Counted from the first letter of the stretch, positions 51,797 through 61,141 are shown. The stretch is 64,000 nucleotides of DNA from Clostridium sp. AM49-4BH (GCF_003478335.1 NZ_QUFB01000001.1:107097-171096), one strand, 5' to 3'. Notes: generated by a model from the letters alone, not told the origin. A program made the numbers and translations.

Positions 51797-52087
51797 TTAT
51801 AGAGAGATCTTGCGAACCGAGGTCTGTAAGACATATTTTTCTTTCACTGCTTGTAGTTCTTCCATGTGGGCTGTCTGCAAATGTGCCTGCTGTTTTGCTT
51901 CGGACTCCCATTCTTCTACCAAAAGCAAGGTGTTGGCATCCGTTGCATCATAATAATATTGATATGCTACAAAGCCATCTTCCTTTTGTATTTTCTGTAA
52001 TATTCCTAAATCCGTTACCTCCTCCACAAAAGCCTCTCTTGTATTCGGTTTTGTTTGGTAGGTTACAAGTAATAAAATGTGCTGCAT
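51797..52087 (-). CDS. Antibiotic biosynthesis monooxygenase (ABM) domain protein
   Basis: The 96-residue protein matches the dimeric alpha/beta-barrel ABM fold (YgiN-like): ILLLVTYQTKPNTREAFVEE, EDGFVAYQYYYDATDANTLLLVEEWESEAKQQAHLQTAHM, with the conserved Glu-Trp and HLxTxH motif. It may be a quinol monooxygenase or a heme or flavin-linked enzyme; substrate unknown. It converges on ThrE. Confidence 0.88.
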   Translation of the reverse strand: MQHILLLVTYQTKPNTREAFVEEVTDLGILQKIQKEDGFVAYQYYYDATDANTLLLVEEWESEAKQQAHLQTAHMEELQAVKEKYVLQTSVRKISL

Positions 52088-52141
52088 CGTGAACTACGCC
52101 TCCTCAGATAATCAATTTTTATTATGGGCTCAAATCTTATA

Positions 52142-53827
52142 CTAGCCAATTAAAACTTTCTTGCCTTCAAACGCAAATCCGTAATGTCGGATCCGATCTG
52201 ATCCAATACCAAGTGCGATTAGATCTGCATCGTAATTCTTATCTTCTATCTGCCGCAAAGCCATTTGTACAGTGTCCTGTAAGGTCTTTTCTGTTTCGTG
52301 ATCCTGCACCTTAAACTCGATCACTATCGCAGTATCGCTCTCATTTAATGGCACAAGCATTACATCATAACGACCATACCCACTCTCACGATTGGACTTT
52401 ATTTCATAGCGTTCTCTAAGTTCCACTAAAAGTCCTAACACAAATCCATGGTAAAAACGCTCCGGCTCGCTTTTTTTAGAAGGCTGCTTTCCCGTATCAA
52501 ATGTACTGAATGTTGCCAATGCCACATCATTCATATAAATATTCATTTCTTTCAGACTCCCCTGCAGCAACGCTTTTACAAATCCGTTATAATTTGCATG
52601 CGATGCCTTAAACCATCCTCGAAACATCCCCGAAAACATGCTTTTTGTTTCCAAATTCGTAATACACAATCGATACCATGGCTCCAAAAGCGTTCCTCTA
52701 TATTCCACATCATTTACATTCAAATAACCACTGGCGAGCATAAGACTCCAAATCGCATTTTCATCCTGATCCAACTGATCAAACACAATTTGCTCATCAA
52801 AAGTCACCAAAATCTCTTTTCCGTTGAGGAGATCTTCCATCTTTTCTTTGATATCTGCAGATGCCGCTTGAATCAAATTGCTCACCAAGCCATTAGAGCT
52901 TGTAGATGCCCAATATGGATATAGCTTTTTTTCTTTCAAATAATTCGTAATAGACCATGGATTATAGATATCATGATATTGACCAAAAGTAAAGCCATCA
53001 TACCATTGTTTGACAATCTCTTTCTTATCGCCCATACCATAGTTATCTAAAGCATCAAACACTTCTTTTTCCGTAAATCCAAAGCAATCTGCATACAGAT
53101 CAGATGTAGTTGTGATGACACGAAGATTATTCAGGTCTGAAAAAATGCTTTCTTTGGAAACCCTTGTCACCCCGGTCATCAGTGCACGCTCCAAATAAGG
53201 ATTCGTTTTGAAAGAGGCATTAAACAGACTGCGGATGAACGCAGTGAATTGCTCCCAATAGCCATGCACATAAGCTTCCTGCATAGGAGTATCATATTCA
53301 TCTAATAAAATGATAGCTTTCTTACCATAATAGTGTTCCAGCCATGCAGAAAGATTTTTCAATGCATCCTGTGCTGTCACATCGTCCATTTCCGAAGTTA
53401 CCGCCATAATCTGGCGGCGTTCCCCTTCGCTAAAACCATCCCATGTTATAAGCTGTGGAAAATTTCGATAAGCCTCTACAATACAGTTCTTAATCTTTTG
53501 AATTGCATCCTTGTAATTCGTCTGTTTTACATCGGCAAAACTCAAAAAAATAACCGGATATTTTCCCTGCAGACTACGGTACTTCTCTTCTTTCCAAATA
53601 GATAATCCCTCAAAAAGGTCTCCCCGATCTGCATATTTATTAGAGAAAAAACAATTTAGCATACTCATGTTCAAGGTTTTTCCAAAGCGTCGCGGGCGGG
53701 TGAGCAGCGTAATTTCATCGACATTATCCCACCATTCTTTAATAAAATTTGTTTTATCAACAAAAAAGCAGTTATTTTCCCTTAAAAAAGCAAAATCCTG
53801 CTTTCCTATACTGATGCTCTGTGCCAT
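52142..53827 (-). CDS. AAA-ATPase-like protein with C-terminal PD-(D/E)XK nuclease domain (DUF1703)
   Basis: The 561-residue protein has the AAA-ATPase-like N-terminus (IGKQDFAFLRENNCFFVDKT, P-loop LLTRPRRFGKTL, Walker B ILLDEYDTPMQEAY) and a C-terminal nuclease-like domain with YDVMLVP and IVIEFKV (E-x-K). This is a widespread, often multi-copy family in Clostridia and Bacteroidetes with unknown role. Start at ATG 53827 follows GGGTGAGC. It has its own promoter at 53858-53886, shared in sequence with the ABC exporter upstream. Confidence 0.9.
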   Translation of the reverse strand: MAQSISIGKQDFAFLRENNCFFVDKTNFIKEWWDNVDEITLLTRPRRFGKTLNMSMLNCFFSNKYADRGDLFEGLSIWKEEKYRSLQGKYPVIFLSFADVKQTNYKDAIQKIKNCIVEAYRNFPQLITWDGFSEGERRQIMAVTSEMDDVTAQDALKNLSAWLEHYYGKKAIILLDEYDTPMQEAYVHGYWEQFTAFIRSLFNASFKTNPYLERALMTGVTRVSKESIFSDLNNLRVITTTSDLYADCFGFTEKEVFDALDNYGMGDKKEIVKQWYDGFTFGQYHDIYNPWSITNYLKEKKLYPYWASTSSNGLVSNLIQAASADIKEKMEDLLNGKEILVTFDEQIVFDQLDQDENAIWSLMLASGYLNVNDVEYRGTLLEPWYRLCITNLETKSMFSGMFRGWFKASHANYNGFVKALLQGSLKEMNIYMNDVALATFSTFDTGKQPSKKSEPERFYHGFVLGLLVELRERYEIKSNRESGYGRYDVMLVPLNESDTAIVIEFKVQDHETEKTLQDTVQMALRQIEDKNYDADLIALGIGSDRIRHYGFAFEGKKVLIG

Positions 53828-53857
53828 ATGCTCACCCACTTTCCAAATAATATAGCT

Positions 53858-53886
53858 AGTATAACAAATACAATGAAATTTGTCAT
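53858..53886 (-). promoter_or_regulatory. Promoter with ACAAAT-N8-ATTTGT operator (AAA-ATPase gene)
   Basis: Minus strand ATGACA (53886-53881), 17-bp spacer and TATACT (53863-53858). A 20-bp inverted repeat ACAAATTTCATTGTATTTGT (53864-53883) fills the spacer. The same layout occurs at 55858-55886. Confidence 0.65.
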
Positions 53887-54102
53887 TCCTGCAAAGCAAA
53901 GCGCCGGCTTTGCTTTTATTTCTGATATATATCACTGCTCACTGTGTAGCGATGCACCACCAAGAATTGCTTTGTAATTCTTGCAAATCAAAGCGCTGGC
54001 TTTGCTTTTATTTCTGATATATATCACTGCTCACTGTGTAGCGATGCACCACCAAGAATTGCTTTAGCAATTCTTGCAAAGCAAAGCGCCGGCTTTGCTT
54101 TT
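53887..54102 (+). repeat. 92-93-bp tandem repeat with two hairpins per unit
   Basis: Blocks starting GCAAAGCAAAGCGCYGGC at 53891, 53983 and 54076 are separated by 92-93 bp. Each unit has the lead CACTGTGTAGCGATGCACC, hairpin AAGAATTGC/GCAATTCTT and hairpin GCAAAGC/GCTTTGC plus T-run on the plus strand. A single copy is at 17341-17412. Here no plus-strand gene ends nearby. Confidence 0.85.
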
Positions 54103-55827
54103 TTATGCCATCTCATTATAGTGTGCATAAATCCCATTTGCCGCCAAAAGTTCCTCGTGGGTACCCCGTTCCGCAATCCCGGTATCTGCAACCACCAAAA
54201 TCTCATCCGCATTTCGAATTGTCGATAGGCGATGTGCAATGGTAATGGTTGTCCTGTTTTTGGCCAGTTCTTCCAAACTATGTTGAATCCAGCGCTCACT
54301 TTCGTTATCTAAGGCACTGGTTGCCTCATCAAGAATTAAGATCGGCGGATTCTTGAGAAATACCCGTGCAATCGAGATACGCTGCTTCTGCCCTCCCGAC
54401 AAACGGGTTCCACGCTCTCCCACATAACTATCGTATCCGTCCGGCAAGGACATGATAAAATCATGAATATTCGCTTTCTTGGCTGCATCGATGATCTCTT
54501 CGATAGAGGCACCCGGCTTGCCATAGGAAATATTATCCTTTATCGACCCACAAAACAGATACACATCCTGCTGCACAAGACCAATATTGTTGCGAAGGCT
54601 TTCTAACGACAGACTGCGAATATCCTTGCCGTCGATCCGAATGCTTCCTCCAGTCACATCGTAAAATCTTGGAAGCAATGAACAGATCGTTGTCTTTCCG
54701 CTTCCGGACGGTCCTACCAACGCTATAGATTTTCCAGCGTCAATCCGAAAGGAAACATCGGACAAGACAAGTGTATCATCATCGCTGTAATGAAAAGATA
54801 CATCTTTATACTCAACTGTTCCTTTCACATTTTCTAACGGCTTAGCATCCTCTGCATCGACAATGTCCGGTTCTGTTTCTACAACTGCTAAAAATCGACG
54901 AAATCCCGACAAGCCTTTCTGCATCATTTCCGTCAGCTCTACCAGTATTTGGATCGGACTGATAAAGATTCCAATGTACAGCGCATACATTGCCAGATCC
55001 GCTGTCTCCATCTGTCCCTTGGCAATCAACCATCCGCCAAACACAAGCGTAACCAGATACATAAGTCCCTGAAAAAACAAATTACCACTCATAAAGCTTC
55101 CCATGCAACGATAATTGGCGTCTTTGGAATGCAAAAAGTTCTCGTTACTGTGTCGGAACTTGTCTCGCTCTATCTCCTCATTTGCAAAAGACTGCACGAC
55201 CCGAATCCCTGCTAAGGTATCTTGAAGACTGGAATTGATATCTCCAATCTTTTGTCGGTTGTCCATAAAGGTTGCCTGCATTCTGCGATTTTGGCTATAG
55301 GAAAATAGAATCATAAAAAACACAAGTACCAACAGCGGAATAGCAAGCCAGCGATTGATCACAAACAAAAACACAAACGAACCGATAATTTTTATCAATG
55401 ATATAAATAAATTTTCCGGTCCATGATGTGCCATCTCTGAAATATCAAACAGATCCGATACTAATTTGCTCATCATCTGTCCGGAATTGTTCTGATCGTA
55501 ATACGAAAAAGATAATTTTTCATAATGGTCAAAAAGTTGTTGGCGCATATCCCGTTCCATATTGGCACCCATCATATGCCCCTGATAACTGACATAATAT
55601 TTGCACAACGCCTGAACGATATACATGATAAGCATTGCGACACCGATTGGCAGCAAAACTTGCAAAATTGCTGATGACTTTCCGGCAAAGACTGTTTTCG
55701 TCATAGTCCGCAAGATCTGTGGATATGCCAGATCGATCAGACTGATCATCGCTGCGCAGATCAGATCCAGAACGAACACTGCTTTGTATGGTGAATAATA
55801 CGGTATAAATTTTTTTAATGTATGCAT
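54103..55827 (-). CDS. ABC exporter (fused permease-ATPase)
   Basis: The 574-residue half-transporter has six membrane segments (about 15-300) followed by an ATPase domain: Walker A GPSGSGKTTICSL, Q-loop GLVQQD, signature LSGGQKQRISIAR, Walker B ILILDEATSALD and IAHRL. It probably acts as a homodimer exporting a lipid, peptide or drug, but no substrate can be told. Start at ATG 55827 is preceded by GGAGGTAAG. Confidence 0.93.
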   Translation of the reverse strand: MHTLKKFIPYYSPYKAVFVLDLICAAMISLIDLAYPQILRTMTKTVFAGKSSAILQVLLPIGVAMLIMYIVQALCKYYVSYQGHMMGANMERDMRQQLFDHYEKLSFSYYDQNNSGQMMSKLVSDLFDISEMAHHGPENLFISLIKIIGSFVFLFVINRWLAIPLLVLVFFMILFSYSQNRRMQATFMDNRQKIGDINSSLQDTLAGIRVVQSFANEEIERDKFRHSNENFLHSKDANYRCMGSFMSGNLFFQGLMYLVTLVFGGWLIAKGQMETADLAMYALYIGIFISPIQILVELTEMMQKGLSGFRRFLAVVETEPDIVDAEDAKPLENVKGTVEYKDVSFHYSDDDTLVLSDVSFRIDAGKSIALVGPSGSGKTTICSLLPRFYDVTGGSIRIDGKDIRSLSLESLRNNIGLVQQDVYLFCGSIKDNISYGKPGASIEEIIDAAKKANIHDFIMSLPDGYDSYVGERGTRLSGGQKQRISIARVFLKNPPILILDEATSALDNESERWIQHSLEELAKNRTTITIAHRLSTIRNADEILVVADTGIAERGTHEELLAANGIYAHYNEMA

Positions 55828-55857
55828 AACAAATTCTTACCTCCTAACAATACCGTT

Positions 55858-55886
55858 AGTATAACAAATGTGTTAAAATTTGTCAT
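55858..55886 (-). promoter_or_regulatory. Promoter with ACAAAT-N8-ATTTGT operator (ABC exporter gene)
   Basis: Minus strand ATGACA (55886-55881), 17-bp spacer, TATACT (55863-55858); inverted repeat ACAAATTTTAACACATTTGT at 55864-55883. The end overlaps the stop of the GNAT gene upstream. Confidence 0.65.
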
Positions 55887-56379
55887 TCCCTGTTATAAAT
55901 GTCAATCTCATTTGATACCATACTGCATTGCCGTGAGTAGAATCTGTTGATATCCCCTCATTTACAAATCCAAACCCGGAATAGTAATGAATTAACTTTT
56001 CTTTACAAGTAAGTACAACGCCCTTTCTCCCCTGCTTTCTCGCAGTATCAATGGCACAGCGAAGCAATCGTCCCGCATACCCGTTTCTTCGATATTCCGG
56101 AAGTGTATTTACGCCAAAAATCATCTGCCACGCACCATTCTCGTTGTGTAAAGATGCATTTTCATACATTTCGTCCGTTAAATTCTGCTCGTCTGTAACA
56201 AAACCATCCACAAACGCAATCAGCTTTTGCTTATCATACAACAGGAAAAAATAATCTCCGTAATGTTGGATCCGTTCTGCAAATTCTGCCTTCGTCGCTG
56301 CTTCCGCCACCGGAAAACATGCTGCTTCTACGGCTGCAATATCTTCTAAATCCTGCAAAGAGGCTGTTCTTATTTCCAT
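55873..56379 (-). CDS. GNAT family N-acetyltransferase
   Basis: The 168-residue protein has the acetyl-CoA fold with FGVNTLPEYRRNGYAGRLLRCAI, the R-R-x-G-Y-A pyrophosphate loop, and a C-terminal HYYSGFGFVNEG. Substrate unknown. Its start overlaps the end of the upstream membrane gene by 10 bp, so the two are coupled. Confidence 0.9.
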   Translation of the reverse strand: MEIRTASLQDLEDIAAVEAACFPVAEAATKAEFAERIQHYGDYFFLLYDKQKLIAFVDGFVTDEQNLTDEMYENASLHNENGAWQMIFGVNTLPEYRRNGYAGRLLRCAIDTARKQGRKGVVLTCKEKLIHYYSGFGFVNEGISTDSTHGNAVWYQMRLTFITGNDKF

Positions 56380-56675
56380 AGTAAGAGTCCCTTTCCCGAA
56401 ACAATCGTCACAATAAGTCCTATCAGGAATCCGATAAAAGCCCCCAACGCCAATGTACCAACAAAAAGCAATGCAATCTCCAGCATATAATTTGTATAAA
56501 AATTAGATAGCACCTCGCAAATTGCATATACTACAAAACTTCCGATCAATCCCAGCAAATTTCTTTTTGTATCACAAAATTTCACGCTAATAACTAATGC
56601 AACTATAACTCCTGCTACCATAAATAAAATACTATCTGACGAACAAAGTTCCTCTAAAATCGGTAAATATCGCAT
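56370..56675 (-). CDS. Small membrane protein of unknown function
   Basis: The 101-residue protein has three hydrophobic segments (FMVAGVIVALVISVKF, NLLGLIGSFVVYAICEVL, IALLFVGTLALGAFIGFLIGLIVTIV) and nothing else recognised. The start has GCGAGGATCATT upstream. It overlaps the GNAT gene downstream. Confidence 0.7.
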   Translation of the reverse strand: MRYLPILEELCSSDSILFMVAGVIVALVISVKFCDTKRNLLGLIGSFVVYAICEVLSNFYTNYMLEIALLFVGTLALGAFIGFLIGLIVTIVSGKGLLLWK

Positions 56676-56725
56676 AATGATCCTCGCTATTCTTTTACTA
56701 AAATATTTTCCAAGAGTATCTTCGC

Positions 56726-57145
56726 TTAAGCATACTGCCCTATGATCTCCTCACGGATTCTTTCGCAGTCTTCCGGTGTCACCGGATATCCCAGATATGC
56801 GATTCCTCGGTAAATGTTATCTGTGACATGCCCATTATTTGCTAGGACGGTACAAAGCGTCTCCAGCAGTTCCTTTTTGGCTGCAAGTACACTCTCATCC
56901 GCACTATAAAACTGTGTCATGTCATAGTCGGATGTGTTTCCACAGGGCATTTTGCAAGTCGCACAATCCGGTGCGATAACATTCTTTAACTCGTGGATTT
57001 TCTGTACCAGTGACTCTTCCATTGTCGGATCATTTCGGTGTAAAAGAGCCTCCCGAACCACTACATCTGCCTGTTCGGTTTTTCCATTGTTCGACACTGC
57101 CCCCACCAATCCAATCAGAGCACTTATGATTCTGTCTCCTGTCAT
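56726..57145 (-). CDS. Cysteine-containing protein of unknown function
   Basis: The 139-residue protein has one Cys cluster, PDCATCKMPCGNTSDYDM (Cys at about 74, 77, 81), and one later Cys. The C-x2-C-x3-C spacing could bind a metal or an iron-sulfur cluster, but the family was not recognised with confidence. It is 50 bp upstream of the membrane protein gene. Confidence 0.65.
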   Translation of the reverse strand: MTGDRIISALIGLVGAVSNNGKTEQADVVVREALLHRNDPTMEESLVQKIHELKNVIAPDCATCKMPCGNTSDYDMTQFYSADESVLAAKKELLETLCTVLANNGHVTDNIYRGIAYLGYPVTPEDCERIREEIIGQYA

Positions 57146-57202
57146 TTCTTTTCCTCCATATCAATTAACTGAACGATATTTCATATTTAATTTGCATGGA
57201 CT

Positions 57203-57973
57203 TTACTGATTCATCTCAGCCACCATACTGGCAGGTTTGACCGTCATTTCCACCCAAGCAGGCATGAAACCGCTTCGTATTGCATTTTTTGCAGATCTGA
57301 TATTAGACCATGCACAACAGTAAAATGGCACTTTTCCACGCTCTATAATCTCAACTGCTAAATTACTGGTTAGCGCAGATGCTATCCCCTTTCTGCGATA
57401 TTCCGGTAATACATCAACTCCAATCTGCCACATATCGTCACAATCTGCCGAACAACCGGCAAGTCCGATCAATTTTCCATTATCATATGCGCCAACACCG
57501 AGAACATCCAGCTCTTTTCTCGCATCACACAAAGCATTACTCCATATAGGTAAATATAAACTGTCAAAGTCTTTCTGCGTAAGCACTTTAAGTTCATATT
57601 GGCATGATAATCTTTTCAGGGAATTGACATCCGGCAAAAAATATTCTGCCATGAAGCAGACTCTTTGTCCCTGTTCTCTCATTCTTTCATCCAACCAATG
57701 CATATTGGGTGTTTCAAAGCAATGATAAAATTCAAACTTACCCAAATATTCTTTTACCATTTCTTTGTATTCATCTTTTACAGATGCCACGATATTACTT
57801 CCGTAGGAAACCAAATTGCATGCTATTGGTTCGCTATAATATTTTCTTGCCAAAGCCCCTAACCCTGACTTTACAAATACATTTTCCTCTTTGGTAAAGT
57901 CAGAAATATCAGCATTAAGATCTATTGCCGATTGCCGCATAGCAATGGACATAATTTGTTGATTTGTCATCAT
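57203..57973 (-). CDS. GNAT family N-acetyltransferase (two-domain)
   Basis: The 256-residue protein has a non-GNAT N-terminal half (about 1-125) and a C-terminal acetyltransferase domain with MWQIGVDVLPEYRRKGIASALTSNLAVEII (acetyl-CoA loop RRKGIAS) followed by YCCAWSNIRSAKNAIRSGF. Relatives are seen in Clostridia next to small regulatory genes; substrate unknown. The start has GGAGATATG upstream. Confidence 0.87.
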   Translation of the reverse strand: MMTNQQIMSIAMRQSAIDLNADISDFTKEENVFVKSGLGALARKYYSEPIACNLVSYGSNIVASVKDEYKEMVKEYLGKFEFYHCFETPNMHWLDERMREQGQRVCFMAEYFLPDVNSLKRLSCQYELKVLTQKDFDSLYLPIWSNALCDARKELDVLGVGAYDNGKLIGLAGCSADCDDMWQIGVDVLPEYRRKGIASALTSNLAVEIIERGKVPFYCCAWSNIRSAKNAIRSGFMPAWVEMTVKPASMVAEMNQ

Positions 57974-58160
57974 ATCTCCTTTTTCATTATTTCCTCCTCC
58001 AGCGCTCTCAGCAGATGTCAGCCAGCGCTAACAGCATTTTAGTCCTGCTTGCCTGCAGGCAGAATATAAAGCAAACAATCCTGTCTCTTCAAAATCCAAG
58101 TGCGCTTCGTATTCCTGCCTTGCTATTAAAGATTAAAAACGAATATCAACCATGTTGGGA
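57974..58160. other. Intergenic stretch
   Basis: It contains an inverted-repeat-like CCAGCGCTCTC / CAGCGCTAACAG and no gene was seen. Confidence 0.4.
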
Positions 58161-58385
58161 TCATTCTCCCGGACTACTTGATATCACCTTGCCGGTATTC
58201 CAAAGCATAACCGTTCTTTTCGCTGCTTCCAGCCGCTCTTCTTCCGAGTGAAAATCAATCGTAACAGAGTGACAGCCACATTCAAGGCACATCACATAAT
58301 AGCCGCAGCCACATTCCTCTTCCAAAAGTGCTCCACCGTCGCATAACGGGCAGTCATTAATCTCTAACATATCTTCAATGTTCAT
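58161..58385 (-). CDS. Small zinc-ribbon protein, Lar-like
   Basis: The 74-residue protein has C-x2-C ... C-x-C ... C-x2-C (DCPLCDGG, EECGCGYYVMCLECGC) followed by EEERLEAAKRTVMLWN. The C-x2-C, C-x2-C and A-x-x-x-W-N pattern resembles Lar-type restriction alleviation proteins, but the similarity is short. ATG at 58385 follows AAATGAGGT. Confidence 0.6.
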   Translation of the reverse strand: MNIEDMLEINDCPLCDGGALLEEECGCGYYVMCLECGCHSVTIDFHSEEERLEAAKRTVMLWNTGKVISSSPGE

Positions 58386-58481
58386 AATAAACCTCATTTC
58401 TTGTTATAATTTAGGGATGCTCCCTCCACCGATTTTACCATAGTTTTGTACTATCGTACAGATTCTACTATATTTTAGTTA

Positions 58482-59129
58482 TTATTTTTCCAACAACCAG
58501 GCAAACGCCTTAGCTGTCCTAATTTCCGATTCACGGAAATGATTCCCCGGATTCCACTCCAGAATACATGGGATGTCACATTCCTGCAACCACGCATATA
58601 GCTTTCTGATGCAATCTCCGACCGTAGACATCATTAAATTTCTAGTCTTTTCCTCTTTGTTGCCAAGGCTCAAATAGATCAAACGACTTTGTATCCTATT
58701 TTCTTGCATATATTCCAAAAAGTCTGGAAACCATACTGACGGTGAGGCTGCTGCAATTCCCACAAAACGGTCCGTCTGGCAAGATGCCCACAGAGCAAAT
58801 AATCCGGCAAGCGAATACCCGCCCAAATAGTATGTCTTGCTCTTATCAGAACAATACTCCAATATTTTTTCTAAAAGATCTGATGCACCATCGCCAAATC
58901 CTTCTTCTCCAAATGCCGGTGGTGCTTTCCAAGGAGATAACTCATCGTTCCAGTTATTCACCCTCCAGGCAATCATATAAAATTCTTCTGAAGTTCTGTC
59001 TTGAATTGCATGAAACTCCTGCTCAATTCCAGATATTTCATGCTCTCCAACAAGCTGTATCAAGACCTTCTCAGCCTCCGGATTCCCATAACTCCAAATC
59101 GCCTTCCCATCTATCTCTTTTTCCTGCAT
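58482..59129 (-). CDS. Alpha/beta hydrolase, esterase type
   Basis: The 215-residue protein has the nucleophile elbow GGYSLAGLFALW and WNPGNHF with the catalytic His. The Ser in GYSLAG, the Asp/Glu and the His fit an esterase D/IroE-like fold. The substrate is unknown; no signal peptide. It is followed by the small zinc-ribbon gene. Confidence 0.85.
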   Translation of the reverse strand: MQEKEIDGKAIWSYGNPEAEKVLIQLVGEHEISGIEQEFHAIQDRTSEEFYMIAWRVNNWNDELSPWKAPPAFGEEGFGDGASDLLEKILEYCSDKSKTYYLGGYSLAGLFALWASCQTDRFVGIAAASPSVWFPDFLEYMQENRIQSRLIYLSLGNKEEKTRNLMMSTVGDCIRKLYAWLQECDIPCILEWNPGNHFRESEIRTAKAFAWLLEK

Positions 59130-59163
59130 TGCAAATCCATCTCCCTATAGGCAAAATCAAATC

Positions 59164-59397
59164 TTACCGACCAAACCCCTCATTTAATAAGTTCAGCAAT
59201 TTCATGGCATCATAGCGTTCCCCACAACCAGTGCATTTCCAATCACTGTTATTCTTCTTGGCTTTTTTATGAAGAAAGTCTAATTTACCATTACATAACG
59301 GGCAAGGCTGTGGTGCCTCGTTCCATAGACTTTTCAAAAATGCAACAGCTTCCGCCCTGCTATTCATCTTGTATTTTTCCAATACATCTTTCTCCAT
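59164..59397 (-). CDS. Small zinc-ribbon protein
   Basis: The 77-residue protein has one C-x2-C ... C-x2-C ribbon (PCPLCNGK and WKCTGCGE) and an N-terminal helix. It starts at ATG 59397 (AGGGAGGAAC upstream), 22 bp after the HD-GYP gene. No role can be assigned. Confidence 0.7.
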   Translation of the reverse strand: MEKDVLEKYKMNSRAEAVAFLKSLWNEAPQPCPLCNGKLDFLHKKAKKNNSDWKCTGCGERYDAMKLLNLLNEGFGR

Positions 59398-59419
59398 AAT
59401 TTTTGTTCCTCCCTATAAA

Positions 59420-60638
59420 TTAAATGGCGGCAAAGCAAGAATCAACCTCTCTGACAATATCTCCATCGATCCATCCTTTTTTCACCATATCCCACAAGAT
59501 ACCGCTTGCCTTTTCATGTGTCATGCCCTGTTTGTACGGACGACTTTCCGTCAAGGCTTGATAAATATCCACACAAGCCATGATGCGCTCCTGCGTGTTC
59601 AACTCAGCCGCCGACCTTCCAAAAGGATATCCCGTGCCATCCACCCGTTCATGATGGAAAGCCGCCCAATCACGAATCTCTTCAAAGTCATCAATATCGG
59701 ACAGGATGTAGTAAGTATACGCCGCATGATGCTTCATAGTCTTAAATTCTTCATCTGTCAATTTTCCCGGCTTTTCCAAAATTTCATTTCCAATGGCTAC
59801 TTTTCCAATATCATGCAATGCCCCCGCAAGATACATTTTCTGCACAGTTTCCTCATCAAATCCCATGTGGCGTGACAGTTTTTCCGCATCTTCAGCGACA
59901 CCTATAGAGTGCGTACTGGTAAATGGCGATTTGTAGTCTACGATCCGAGCAAAAAACACAGCAAGTGCTTTGATCTGCGAAAAATCAAGATCCTGTTTAT
60001 CCGAGGAACCATCTTCCACAACTGGTCCTCGAAAGTTTCCCTATCAAGTGATAAAAACTGCTCCTCTGAAAATGCACGCAAAAATGCATCTCTACATTCC
60101 CGATCAAACATTGTTCCTGTTGAGTTTTGAACAAACTGCTCTGCCACCTTCCATGTACCTTCCGCAAATTTTTTAGTGCGACAGGCGATATCCAGCAAAT
60201 CGCACAAATGAATAATACGCGAGAAAAGAGGAATTTCATCCCATTTTTTCCAAACGGACCACTGCCATCAGCATTTTCGTGATGGTATAAGATCACATCG
60301 GAAACATCTGTGTGAAACGGAAGTTCTGCGACATTCTTTTCACCCCAAATGCAATGTGCTCCCAACTTTGGTACCTCTTGCGTTACGGCAATTTGCGAAA
60401 TATCATTATGAAGTTCTTCCTGGATATACTGCGTCAATGCGTTATCGTGCAATAATGCGCACACTGCCAAATCTTGTAGGCTTTCCTCTTGTATTCCCAT
60501 CTGTTTTGCAATGCAAACACTCATATAAGCCACTCGTTTTGAGTGATTGTTCGTCACATGAACCAGTTCTGCTTCCACGCAGTCCAGTGCATAGGAACAA
60601 GCTGCCAATAATCCCAAAACATCTAAAGTCATAATCAT
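59420..60638 (-). pseudogene. HD-GYP domain phosphodiesterase-like protein, two frameshifts
   Basis: The path from ATG 60638 gives an HD-like domain (NNHSKRVAYMSVCIAKQMG, LLHDNALTQYI, LYHHENADGSGPFG). It breaks at the A-run at 60244-60249 (one base short), continues DEIPLFSRIIHLCDLLDIACR, and breaks again at about 60019-60022. The last part is a second HD-GYP domain (HSIGVAEDAEKLSR, AGALHDIGKVAIG, HHERVDGTGYPFG). Restoring one base at each point gives a protein of about 406 residues with two HD domains. HD-GYP proteins hydrolyse cyclic di-GMP; in the first domain the GYP-like motif reads GSGPFG, so only the second may be active. Confidence 0.82.
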
Positions 60639-60890
60639 TTTTCCTCTCTATGTACATCTTTCTGCAAATTTTTCATCATATCAGAGTTTGCAATTTGCAT
60701 AAAGTTCGTCCACCCTTCGCTTATCATATTACACCAAACGCGACTATCTCTGCAATCAGAACTTCTAAATCCATGCCATCCCCTTCACATGCTGTACCCA
60801 CGAAACAAGATTTGCCTCTTATTGATAAAGATTATCACGCTCTTTGCTGATGCCTTCTAGCTGCACTGCTATAATTGTTATAATAAGTAA
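60639..60890. other. Intergenic stretch
   Basis: AT-rich non-coding DNA; no gene seen. Confidence 0.4.
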
Positions 60891-61060
60891 AACTCACACG
60901 CTCTTATACAAAAGCTGTCAATAGATCGTGTCTTTTTGCTAGGTGCGAGTGACGGTGGCGTCTATGCACAGATCTTTGCTAAGAGATATCCGGACATGGT
61001 AACCGGAATGTCTATTATGACTACTCTGACCATAGATTCCGACTATATCCGCGATATCCA
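60891..61060 (+). pseudogene. Remnant of an alpha/beta hydrolase gene
   Basis: Starting after a TAA, the frame reads KLSIDRVFLLGASDGG-VYAQIFAKRYP and continues to SDYIRDIQKD, a nucleophile-elbow (G-A-S-D-G-G) segment of an alpha/beta hydrolase with no N-terminal or C-terminal parts. The catalytic Ser position is in the elbow, but His and the lid are missing. It is the only plus-strand coding-like sequence here. Confidence 0.55.
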
Positions 61061-61061
61061 A

Positions 61062-61112
61062 AAAGATTGCAATGCCTATGATGACAGACATTGCAATCTT
61101 TGCTTCTTTTTT
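61062..61112. terminator. Hairpin terminator downstream of the anti-sigma gene
   Basis: AAAGATTGCAATG and CATTGCAATCTTT form a 13-bp stem with a 14-base loop, T-rich on both sides. It most likely ends the anti-sigma transcript on the minus strand. Confidence 0.8.
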
Positions 61113-61141
61113 AGCCTGAAGAATCGTGTTGTTGCCGCTCT

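Noticed and set aside
53887..54102. Possible CRISPR-like array
   Set aside because: Units are 92-93 bp, directly joined, with hairpins and no unique spacers or cas genes.
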